From positions 1-5,173 of the forward strand of contig JBIJDM010000205.1 in NCBI GenBank assembly GCA_044344145.1: 5,173 nt of DNA, written 5' to 3'. Position 1 is the stretch's first letter. Each line of letters starts with the position of its first letter. This DNA is from JBAXGE01 sp044344145. GTDB taxonomy: Bacteria; Planctomycetota; Phycisphaerae; WQYP01. The notes beneath the pieces were generated by a model, which ran no database searches, had not been told where the DNA came from, and worked only from the letters and a program-made list of their open reading frames with translations. Shown here in pieces: positions 1-5,173 of this stretch. The translations under genes were made by a program, and so were the position numbers.

Positions 1-56
1 GCACCCAAACCTATCAGCATCGCCACGCACGCAAATCGGCCAATGTGTCGTAACAA
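1..56 (-). CDS. 5' end of an unidentified gene, possibly an exported or membrane protein (partial)
   Basis: A probable coding start lies 25 bases after the ruvB stop on the same strand and runs off the left edge. The chosen start is TTG at 56-54, because a good ribosome binding site (GAAGGG, at 69-64) sits 7 bases before it. The 18 visible residues read MLRHIGRFACVAMLIGLG. This is a short basic stretch (R3, H4, R7) followed by a hydrophobic run, which is the shape of a signal peptide or a first membrane helix. GTG at 26-24 and ATG at 20-18 are alternative starts but lack this spacing and would lose the basic region. Position suggests co-transcription with ruvAB. Too little is visible to name a family, and a chance open frame is possible. 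Confidence 0.42.
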   Translation of the reverse strand, partial: MLRHIGRFACVAMLIGLG

Positions 57-63
57 GTTTGTA

Positions 64-69
64 CCCTTC
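64..69 (-). promoter_or_regulatory. Ribosome binding site of the partial left-edge gene
   Basis: The minus strand reads GAAGGG, complementary to the 16S rRNA 3' end, 7 bases before the TTG at 56-54. It is the main reason for calling a gene there and for choosing a TTG over later GTG and ATG codons. Confidence 0.4.
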
Positions 70-81
70 AAGTAGAAAATA

Positions 82-1113
82 TCAAAACAAATTGCGTTCT
101 TCCGTGTTCATCGGCAAGCCCAAATGTTGGTAGGCCGCGGCAGTCAATTGGCGTCCGCGCGGGGTGCGGCGGATAAAACCAATCTGCATCAGAAATGGCT
201 CCACCACATCCTCAAGCGTATCGCGTTCCTCGCCCAGCGTGGCGGCCACGGCCTCAATACCCGCTGGTCCACCATTATAGTCCCGGGCCAGGATCATCAT
301 CACCCGGCGGTCGAGTTCATCCAAACCCAGTGGATCAATTCGTTCCAATTTCAGGGCTTCCTCAACCAGCTTATGGTCCACCACACCATCGGCTTTGACT
401 AATGCAAAGTCCCGGATCCGCCGCAAGAGCCGATTCGCCACCCGCGGTGTGCCCCGGCTGCGCTGTGCAATCAACGTTAAGGCTTGGTGGTTGATGGTCA
501 ACGATAACCGCTGGCAGGAACGTTGCAGGATCAGCAGCAACTCCGGCACAGTGTAATATTGCAGGTGATGGGCGATGCCAAAGCGGCTCCGCATGGGCCC
601 GCTGATCAGCCCCGAACGGGTCGTGGCACCAATCAGGCTGAAGGGCTGGAGGGGTAGGTTGACAGATTGCGAGTGCGGTCCGCTGTCCAGCACAAAATCC
701 ACCTGAAAATTCTCCATCGCCGGATACAGATACTCTTCGACAATACTGGGCAGACGGTGAATTTCATCAATGAACAGCACGTCCCCGCGTTTGAGATTGG
801 TCAGAATCCCCACCAAATCCGAGGGCCGGGCCAATGCGGGACCACTGGTTATCACCGGCCGGGAACGATTCAACTCATCGGCAATCAAATAAGCCAAGGT
901 GGTCTTCCCCAACCCCGGCGGGCCGGAAAGCAGCACATGCTCCATGGGTTCTTTGCGCATATTGGCGGCGGTAATGGCGATCCGAAGTTTTTCCAGCAAT
1001 TCCGCCTGACCGACGTACTCATCCATTTTCTGGGGACGCATCGCCGGCGAGATTTGCTCATTAACTTGATCTTCGGTGGTCGGCTGGCCAGAAATTAAAC
1101 GTTCGCGTGCCAT
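82..1113 (-). CDS. ruvB: Holliday junction branch migration ATPase RuvB
   Basis: RuvB is the AAA+ motor of the RuvAB complex. Hexameric rings on opposite arms of a Holliday junction use ATP to drive branch migration in recombinational repair in the cytoplasm. The 343-residue protein is full length (the family is usually about 330-350). Visible motifs are Walker A GPPGLGKT (64-71), Walker B with the acidic pair D116-E117 (FIDEIH), sensor 1 GATTR (162-166), the probable arginine finger R175 in PMRSRFG, and sensor 2 GTPR with R224. The C-terminal winged helix covers roughly 260-335 and includes GGPAGIEAVAATLGEE and a basic RRTPRGR tail. All catalytic residues are present. The ATG start overlaps the ruvA stop by one base (TAATG), and GGAGGG lies 8 bases upstream, so translational coupling with ruvA is likely. 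Identification is secure. Confidence 0.98.
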   Translation of the reverse strand: MARERLISGQPTTEDQVNEQISPAMRPQKMDEYVGQAELLEKLRIAITAANMRKEPMEHVLLSGPPGLGKTTLAYLIADELNRSRPVITSGPALARPSDLVGILTNLKRGDVLFIDEIHRLPSIVEEYLYPAMENFQVDFVLDSGPHSQSVNLPLQPFSLIGATTRSGLISGPMRSRFGIAHHLQYYTVPELLLILQRSCQRLSLTINHQALTLIAQRSRGTPRVANRLLRRIRDFALVKADGVVDHKLVEEALKLERIDPLGLDELDRRVMMILARDYNGGPAGIEAVAATLGEERDTLEDVVEPFLMQIGFIRRTPRGRQLTAAAYQHLGLPMNTEERNLF

Positions 1114-1751
1114 TAGCGCGGCCCTCCGCGCAGGCGGAATGCCGCTTGAACAATGGCGCTGGTTTCCTGCAGGCTGGGATCAATCTGAATGACCCGGTCC
1201 ACCGTAGCCTCCGCTTCGGCCCGACGTTGTCCGAGCATCACCAAGGCTTGAATTGCCCCTTCGATCGGGGCACTGCGCACCGGTAGTGGTGTCGTGGGTC
1301 TAACCCCTACCGCCGCAGCCTCCGTGGCATAGCCCTCAACCTTACCCGCCAACTCAACAATCATCTGTTCGGCGGTTCGTTTGCCAATTTCTGGTAGGGA
1401 AACAAGATATTTAACGTCTTTGCGTACGATGGCTGTAGCAATTGCCGCGATCGGGACACTTAGGGCTCGTAGCGCCTTGCGATTGCCAATCCCCTTCACT
1501 TCTGTGATTAACTCAAAGAAGTCTCGGTCGCCTGGCCGCAGGAAGCCGATCAGGCGCGGGGTCAACGCCCCGAATCCGGCATTGCCTTCCAGATATTCAA
1601 TGGTATAGAAATTAGTGACCTGACCGATTTGGGTCTGCAATACCGGCACATCCGCGGCCGGGACCAAAACCTCGTAGGCGAAATCCCCCGAGGCCACATG
1701 GACGCAATTCGTACCCACAAATTCAAGTTTTCCGGCAAGTCGTACTATCAT
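1113..1751 (-). CDS. ruvA: Holliday junction branch migration DNA-binding protein RuvA
   Basis: RuvA binds four-way junctions as a tetramer, holds them open and square, and loads RuvB. I start it at the ATG at 1751-1749, giving 212 residues beginning MIVRLAGKLEFVG, the usual RuvA opening (compare MIGRL in E. coli). An in-frame TTG at 1787 would add 12 residues with no family match. Domain I is an OB fold, about 1-63. Domain II has two helix-hairpin-helix motifs, VKGIGNRKAL (85-94) and LPEIGKRTAEQM (119-130). A flexible Ala/Pro-rich linker (about 140-160) leads to the RuvB-contacting domain III (about 162-208). Oddities: the segment before LIGF (56-67) is longer than in E. coli and lacks the paired acidic pin residues, and the second hairpin has Glu121 where GIG is usual. 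Its stop codon overlaps the start of ruvB, and no ruvC is adjacent. Confidence 0.96.
   Translation of the reverse strand: MIVRLAGKLEFVGTNCVHVASGDFAYEVLVPAADVPVLQTQIGQVTNFYTIEYLEGNAGFGALTPRLIGFLRPGDRDFFELITEVKGIGNRKALRALSVPIAAIATAIVRKDVKYLVSLPEIGKRTAEQMIVELAGKVEGYATEAAAVGVRPTTPLPVRSAPIEGAIQALVMLGQRRAEAEATVDRVIQIDPSLQETSAIVQAAFRLRGGPR
1122..1127 (-). promoter_or_regulatory. Ribosome binding site of ruvB inside the end of ruvA
   Basis: The minus strand reads GGAGGG within the last codons of ruvA, 8 bases before the ruvB ATG. Together with the one-base stop/start overlap it supports the ruvB start and coupled translation of the two proteins. Confidence 0.75.
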
Positions 1752-1813
1752 GCCCCTAACAGTGGCAAAATGTACCTTGTTTGTCAACCGTAAATCGAGG
1801 AAAAAACCATGCC

Positions 1814-1826
1814 AAAATATAATAAC
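1814..1826 (-). promoter_or_regulatory. Possible -10 region for ruvAB (weak)
   Basis: The minus strand here is A/T-rich and reads TTATTATATTTT, offering TATTAT (1824-1819) or TATATT (1821-1816) as a -10 element about 65-75 bases before the ruvA ATG. No good -35 hexamer stands 16-18 bases further upstream. It is the best candidate I see for the ruvAB promoter on this side, but support is thin. I see no LexA-like palindrome (neither the CTGT...ACAG nor the GAAC...GTTC type) nearby. Confidence 0.22.
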
Positions 1827-1843
1827 GGACTAGGTAGGCGAAA

Positions 1844-1872
1844 TTGACACCGCAAGGGGATGCCCTTATAAA
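1844..1872 (+). promoter_or_regulatory. Near-consensus sigma-70-type promoter for the nuoJKLM operon
   Basis: A perfect -35 hexamer TTGACA (1844-1849) is followed after exactly 17 bases by TATAAA (1867-1872), five of six matches to the -10 consensus. Transcription would begin near 1879, leaving a leader of about 24 bases that contains the nuoJ ribosome binding site. It lies in the only divergent intergenic gap of the window and points toward nuoJ. That the host's main sigma factor reads this consensus is inferred. Confidence 0.65.
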
Positions 1873-1888
1873 GAGCGATTCGTTACTT

Positions 1889-1892
1889 GGAG
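1889..1892 (+). promoter_or_regulatory. Ribosome binding site of nuoJ
   Basis: GGAG ends 10 bases before the first ATG (1903) and 13 before the second (1906). A shorter AGG at 1898-1900 stands 5 bases before the second ATG, so the exact start between these two adjacent codons is undecided. Confidence 0.5.
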
Positions 1893-1902
1893 TTGTCAGG
1901 CG

Positions 1903-2475
1903 ATGATGTTCACGATTGCACAAACTACGACGGCATCCACCCAGTCGACCTTGGCCGGTTTGGCGGACCCGATGCCCCAAATCCTATTTTTCGGGTTGGC
2001 CGCCATCCTTATTGTCTCTGCGTTGGTGGTGGCTCTGGCCCAAAATTTGGTCCGGGCGGCGGTTGGCCTACTGTTCACTTTGGTTTCGGTTTCCGGCTTG
2101 TATTTAACCCTGCATGCGGAATTTCTGGCCGCCGTACAATTGGTTGTCTATGCCGGTGGCACCCTGATTTTGATCGTTTTTGGCGTGATGTTGACCAATC
2201 GTCTGCCTTCCCGGAAGTTTGATATCGGCATGCGTGAACTGGCGTGGGCTCTGACTGCCGTGGTGTTGATCATCGCCCCCCTGCTGGGGTTGGTACTCAG
2301 TACCCAGTGGAACCAATCCACGACTGGCAGTACCAATGTCTACACCATCGAGACTCTTGGTGTGCAATTGCTGACGCCCGGTGGATATCTGGTCCCCTTC
2401 GAGTTTATCAGTGTGGTGTTGGTTGCGGTCATGATTGGTGCGGCCTATCTGGCCCGAAAAACCCGTAAAGACTAA
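1903..2475 (+). CDS. nuoJ: NADH-quinone oxidoreductase (complex I) membrane subunit J
   Basis: NuoJ (mitochondrial ND6 homologue) is an integral membrane subunit of the proton-pumping NADH dehydrogenase. It sits beside NuoK and NuoA and helps couple quinone reduction to proton transfer. The 190-residue protein is close to the family length (184 in E. coli). Five hydrophobic helices are visible at about 27-45, 49-70, 74-97, 112-133 and 162-184. The family signature FLAAVQLVVYAGGTLILIVF falls at 74-93. It contains Tyr83 and Gly85, the region of helix 3 where a pi-bulge forms in known structures. The last helix ends in the recognisable MIGAAYLARK. The start is ATG at 1903, or possibly the ATG directly after it. 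This is the first gene after the divergent promoter, and the nuoK ribosome binding site overlaps its stop codon. Confidence 0.95.
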   Translation: MMFTIAQTTTASTQSTLAGLADPMPQILFFGLAAILIVSALVVALAQNLVRAAVGLLFTLVSVSGLYLTLHAEFLAAVQLVVYAGGTLILIVFGVMLTNRLPSRKFDIGMRELAWALTAVVLIIAPLLGLVLSTQWNQSTTGSTNVYTIETLGVQLLTPGGYLVPFEFISVVLVAVMIGAAYLARKTRKD

Positions 2476-2478
2476 GGA
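2474..2478 (+). promoter_or_regulatory. Ribosome binding site of nuoK, overlapping the nuoJ stop
   Basis: AAGGA begins within the nuoJ TAA and ends 6 bases before GTG at 2485. It fixes that GTG as the nuoK start in the absence of a nearby in-frame ATG, and it implies that ribosomes finishing nuoJ re-initiate on nuoK. Confidence 0.65.
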
Positions 2479-2484
2479 TTCATT

Positions 2485-2802
2485 GTGTTAGAGATTGGTC
2501 TGATCCATTATCTGCTTTTGTCGGTGGTGCTATTGGGCATCGGTCTTTTGACCGTTGTTTTGAAACGCAACGCCATCGGTATTCTGATGGGTGTCGAGTT
2601 GATCCTCAATGCGGCCAATATCAGTTTTGTCTCCAGTAACCATTTTGGCGCCGCCAATGCCCGCATGGACGGATATGTCTTTGCCCTGTTTGTCATTATT
2701 CTGGCTGCGGCCGAAGCCGCAGTGGCTCTGGCGATCTTCCTGAACTTCTATAACAACATCGGCTCGATTGACGTGGAACGCGCGTCAACTTTACAAGGTT
2801 AA
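2485..2802 (+). CDS. nuoK: NADH-quinone oxidoreductase (complex I) membrane subunit K
   Basis: NuoK (ND4L homologue) is a small three-helix membrane subunit of complex I that forms part of the proton path between the quinone site and the antiporter-like subunits. At 105 residues it is close to the usual 100-102. The two conserved membrane glutamates are present: Glu38 in GVELILNAAN (E. coli Glu36) and Glu77 in LAAAEAAVALAI (E. coli Glu72). Helices lie at about 6-26, 30-50 and 64-88. The start is GTG, chosen from the AAGGA site and the family N-terminus (LEIGLIHYLLLS). It follows nuoJ after 9 bases. The short polar tail after the third helix (about 91-105) is unremarkable. Confidence 0.96.
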   Translation: MLEIGLIHYLLLSVVLLGIGLLTVVLKRNAIGILMGVELILNAANISFVSSNHFGAANARMDGYVFALFVIILAAAEAAVALAIFLNFYNNIGSIDVERASTLQG

Positions 2803-2846
2803 CCCTCTAATTCGCAGACTGTTAGCGCGAAACGAACGCAAGACTT

Positions 2847-5018
2847 ATGAATACTTCGGTAAATCTACTCATCGTTGCCACACTGTTGCCGCTCCTGGGC
2901 TTTCTGGTGCTGATCTTTGTGGGCCCCTACCTGAAACGCGTTTCCAGTTATGTCGGCACCGCTCTGATCCTCACCAGTTTTGTCCTGTCTCTGGCGGCCT
3001 TGGTTGTCTGGTTGGGTAGTGCGGAAACCCGCGGCGAGCATCATACCGAAGTCCTGAATTATACTTGGCTAGATTTGCCGGATGCCGCGCCTGGTACCCA
3101 TGTTGCGGTTAACCCGCAGGCCCAGGATGAGGCTAAAGGTGTCGTGGTGGGTGCGCTTGTGGATTCACTGACCCTCACCATGTTTGTCATGATTACGCTG
3201 ATTGCCAGCTTGGTGCATGTTTTCTCAATTGGCTATATGCGTGATGACCCACGGTTTAGTCGATTCTTTGCCTATTTGGGGCTGTTCTGCTTCTCCATGC
3301 TGGGATTGGTGATTTCCAACAGCCTGTTGCAGATGTTCATATTCTGGGAACTCGTCGGGGTCTGTAGTTACCTGCTGATCGGTTTCTGGTTTGAAAAACG
3401 CGGCCCGGCTATGGCCAGCAAGAAGGCCATGATTGCCAACCGGATCGGTGATGCGGGATTCTTGGTTAGCATGGGCATACTCATTTGTCAGATTGGTTTT
3501 GGTGGCTTGACTTTGTTTGATGCCTCCAACAATCCGGTCTTAACCGACCGGGTGTTGACCGCTATTGCGGGTGATTCGCATGGGATTACCGATCCGGCCA
3601 CCCGGATTCTTCAACATGTCGGCGGTCTAAACGCCTTTTTGGGCTTGTCGTGGCTGAGTTGGGCAGGGATATGCCTGTTTGTCGGTGCCATCGCCAAGAG
3701 CGCCCAGTTCCCGTTGCATGTTTGGCTGCCCGATGCCATGGAAGGTCCCACCCCGGTATCGGCCCTGATTCACGCCGCCACCATGGTTGCGGCGGGTGTA
3801 TTTCTGGTCGCCCGGATGTACCCCATTCTCACAGCGGATGCCCGACTGTTCATTTCGATCATCGGCTGCACCACGCTGCTGATGGCGGCCATGATTGCCA
3901 TGGTCATGACGGATATCAAGAAGATATTGGCGTATTCCACCATCAGCCAGCTTGGTTTCATGATTCTGTTCCTGGGAACCGGTGGCTACGTGGCAGGCTT
4001 GTTCCATCTGATCACCCACGCTTTTTTCAAAGCCTGTTTATTCCTAGGCAGCGGTTCGGTGATCCATGCCTGCCATCATGAGCAGGAAGTCACCCGCATG
4101 GGTGGTCTGGCCCGCAAGTTGCCGGTAACCGCATTGACCTTTGGCATCAGTGTGCTGGCGATTGCCGGCACCCCCTTCTTCTCGGGCTTTTACAGCAAAG
4201 AATTGGGGCTGGCCGGGGTCGAAATGTACGCCCACGCGCTGGGCGGTAAAGGCATGTGGCTCTATTATGTTCCCGCCTTCACAGCGTATCTGACGGCCTT
4301 CTATATGTGGCGCTGCTGGTGGCTGACTTTCGGGGGCAAGCCCCGGGATCAGCATGTATACGACCACGCCCACGAAAGCCCGATCATGACCCTACCGTTG
4401 ATTGTGCTGGGCGTGTTAGCCTTGGTGGCGGGTTATTCCTTCATGGGTATCGAGAAGTTGATCCATGATTCAGCCCCGGCGGCAGCGTATCTGATTCCTG
4501 CTCATGAAGAAAGCCTGGCGGATGCCTTTGCCCATAATCCCGTCATTTGGGCCTTCATCCTTGGGCCGGTGTTGGCCATCGGTATCTACTTCAACGGCTT
4601 GGGGGTGGCCAGTCGCATTGCCCGCATGCCGGTGATCAACCTGATCCATTTCTGGCTCAAAGAAAAGATGTTCTTTGACTGGGCTTATGATGGCATCGTG
4701 GTGGGCGGTACCAAATTGTTCGCCATGCTGATGGGCTGGTGGGACAGGTGGGTGATTGATGGTCTGGTCAATGGCGTAGGTTTGACCACCAAGGGTCTCT
4801 GCTTCATTAGTGGCAATTTTGACCGGGTCTTTGTGGATGGCGCGGTGAATGGTGCGGCTGATCTGGCCCACGCCACCGGTGATATTCTGCGGACCAGCCA
4901 GACCGGACGGATTCGCACCTATGTTCTGACTGTGTTCACCGTCTTGGCTTGTACCATTGTTGGTGTTGTTATTTGGATGCGTCTACCTGAAACCATGAAA
5001 GCCGTTTTTGGCCTGTGA
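2847..5018 (+). CDS. nuoL: NADH-quinone oxidoreductase (complex I) antiporter-like subunit L
   Basis: NuoL (ND5 homologue) is the distal proton-pumping subunit of complex I, related to Mrp antiporters, with a long lateral helix that braces the membrane arm. Expected channel residues are present: Glu168 in FWELVGVCSYLLIGF, Asp202 in NRIGDAGF, Lys284 in AKSAQFPLHVWLPD, His309 in PTPVSALIHAATMV, Lys395 in HAFFKACLF and Lys451 in FYSKE. These match E. coli Glu144, Asp178, Lys229, Lys342 (for Lys395) and Lys399 (for Lys451) by motif. At 723 residues it is about 110 longer than the E. coli protein. The extra length lies in loops near 58-98 and 226-262 and in the C-terminal part, where a W/F-D...DG.V.G motif recurs near 610, 632 and 658 before a final helix at about 692-711. 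The start is ATG at 2847, 44 bases after nuoK, without a clear ribosome binding site. Confidence 0.97.
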   Translation: MNTSVNLLIVATLLPLLGFLVLIFVGPYLKRVSSYVGTALILTSFVLSLAALVVWLGSAETRGEHHTEVLNYTWLDLPDAAPGTHVAVNPQAQDEAKGVVVGALVDSLTLTMFVMITLIASLVHVFSIGYMRDDPRFSRFFAYLGLFCFSMLGLVISNSLLQMFIFWELVGVCSYLLIGFWFEKRGPAMASKKAMIANRIGDAGFLVSMGILICQIGFGGLTLFDASNNPVLTDRVLTAIAGDSHGITDPATRILQHVGGLNAFLGLSWLSWAGICLFVGAIAKSAQFPLHVWLPDAMEGPTPVSALIHAATMVAAGVFLVARMYPILTADARLFISIIGCTTLLMAAMIAMVMTDIKKILAYSTISQLGFMILFLGTGGYVAGLFHLITHAFFKACLFLGSGSVIHACHHEQEVTRMGGLARKLPVTALTFGISVLAIAGTPFFSGFYSKELGLAGVEMYAHALGGKGMWLYYVPAFTAYLTAFYMWRCWWLTFGGKPRDQHVYDHAHESPIMTLPLIVLGVLALVAGYSFMGIEKLIHDSAPAAAYLIPAHEESLADAFAHNPVIWAFILGPVLAIGIYFNGLGVASRIARMPVINLIHFWLKEKMFFDWAYDGIVVGGTKLFAMLMGWWDRWVIDGLVNGVGLTTKGLCFISGNFDRVFVDGAVNGAADLAHATGDILRTSQTGRIRTYVLTVFTVLACTIVGVVIWMRLPETMKAVFGL
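4674..4857 (+). repeat. Degenerate repeat within the NuoL C-terminal region
   Basis: Three related segments follow one another in the protein: FDWAYDGIVVG (610-620), WDRWVIDGLVNG (632-643) and FDRVFVDGAVNG (658-669). The last two match closely, both having DR at the start and DG.VNG at the end, with a 26-residue (78-base) period. The first is shorter by one residue and 23 residues ahead. The DNA copies differ at many codon positions, so this is an old protein-level repeat rather than a recent tandem duplication. Confidence 0.6.
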
Positions 5019-5025
5019 GTTGATT

Positions 5026-5030
5026 GGGAG
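5026..5030 (+). promoter_or_regulatory. Ribosome binding site of nuoM
   Basis: GGGAG ends 8 bases before GTG at 5039, a standard distance. An in-frame TTG at 5033 would be only 2 bases away, so the GTG is the better start. Confidence 0.65.
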
Positions 5031-5038
5031 TTTTGACC

Positions 5039-5173
5039 GTGATCGATAAAAGTACGATATTAACGTGGCTGATCCTGCTACCTATCGCCGGCGCGTTGAC
5101 GCTGCTATTGGTGCCGGGTAGCCGGGTCAAGCTTATCCGCAACCTGGCGTTGGCCTTTACGCTGACCACGATG
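5039..5173 (+). CDS. nuoM: NADH-quinone oxidoreductase (complex I) subunit M, N-terminal part only
   Basis: The first 45 codons of a gene run off the right edge. They open with a GTG start 20 bases after the nuoL stop, preceded by GGGAG. The visible protein begins MIDKSTILTWLILLPIAGAL and continues through a hydrophobic helix (about 7-25), a short basic loop (RVKLIR) and the beginning of a second helix. The LTWLILLPIAGAL stretch resembles the opening helix of NuoM (ND4 homologue), another antiporter-like proton-pumping subunit of complex I. The position right after nuoL is where nuoM normally lies. No channel residue is visible yet, so the name rests mainly on gene order and the N-terminal helix. 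NuoN or another antiporter-like subunit is less likely. Confidence 0.85.
   Translation, partial: MIDKSTILTWLILLPIAGALTLLLVPGSRVKLIRNLALAFTLTTM

Noticed and set aside
57..81. Terminator after ruvB
   Set aside because: The 25 bases hold no hairpin, and instead carry a ribosome binding site for the next gene.
667..1098. Open frame on the plus strand opposite ruvB
   Set aside because: It is antisense to conserved RuvB motifs and its composition reflects the opposite strand. No family resemblance is visible.
1752..1787. Longer RuvA from an in-frame TTG at 1787-1785 (12 extra residues)
   Set aside because: The extra residues do not match the RuvA family, whose N-terminus fits MIVRL at the ATG 1751-1749. 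The upstream bases look like leader DNA.
1759..1787. Minus-strand TTGACA (1787-1782) as the ruvA -35 element
   Set aside because: At 17 bases the -10 position reads CACTGT, a poor match, and the transcript would start almost at the ruvA ATG. The hexamer is probably a chance match.
1756..1980. Minus-strand open frame across the ruvA-nuoJ gap
   Set aside because: It overlaps both the nuoJ start and the promoter, and its Arg/Cys/His-rich translation has no recognisable features.
2803..2846. Terminator or attenuator between nuoK and nuoL
   Set aside because: I found no stable inverted repeat followed by a T run. The genes are evidently one operon.
4470..4871. Long open frame on the minus strand opposite nuoL (also 3627-4019 and 4044-4373)
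   Set aside because: These mirror the codon pattern of nuoL, have no ribosome binding site or recognisable domain, and give Gln/His/Gly-rich shadow-type proteins.

Overview
The window holds two divergent, ordinary-looking housekeeping operons. The minus strand carries ruvA and ruvB, the Holliday-junction branch-migration motor. They are followed at the left edge by the first codons of an unidentified gene with an export-signal-like N-terminus. The plus strand carries the membrane-arm genes of respiratory complex I in the order nuoJ, nuoK, nuoL, nuoM, with nuoM cut off by the right edge. I see no tRNA, rRNA, CRISPR array, insertion sequence or phage gene.

The organism is a bacterium with moderately GC-rich DNA and the standard genetic code (TGA ends ruvB and nuoL). 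Several traits remind me of Planctomycetota, perhaps the Phycisphaerae side: the RuvA middle segment (YLEGN, then LTPRLIGF), the RuvA hairpin LPEIGKRTAEQ, the RuvB wording, and a long NuoL. This is recall of family sequences, not a search, and should be treated as a tentative placement.

Layout: 1-56 (minus) is the start of an unknown, possibly exported protein. 82-1113 (minus) is ruvB. 1113-1751 (minus) is ruvA, whose stop codon overlaps the ruvB start by one base. 1752-1902 is the divergent intergenic region, with a near-consensus sigma-70-type promoter facing nuoJ. 1903-2475 is nuoJ, 2485-2802 nuoK, 2847-5018 nuoL, and 5039 to the edge nuoM.

RuvA should bind four-way DNA junctions as a tetramer and load RuvB hexamer rings, which use ATP to pull the arms. 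RuvC, the resolvase often encoded next to them, is not here. NuoJ, K, L and M are proton-channel or scaffold subunits of the complex I membrane arm. A promoter directly before nuoJ, with no nuoA-I upstream, implies that the rest of complex I is encoded elsewhere in the genome.

I did not find an undescribed system. The more interesting details are the split nuo cluster, the loss of the usual acidic-pin residues in RuvA, and a repeated W/F-D...DG.V.G motif in the C-terminal part of NuoL.
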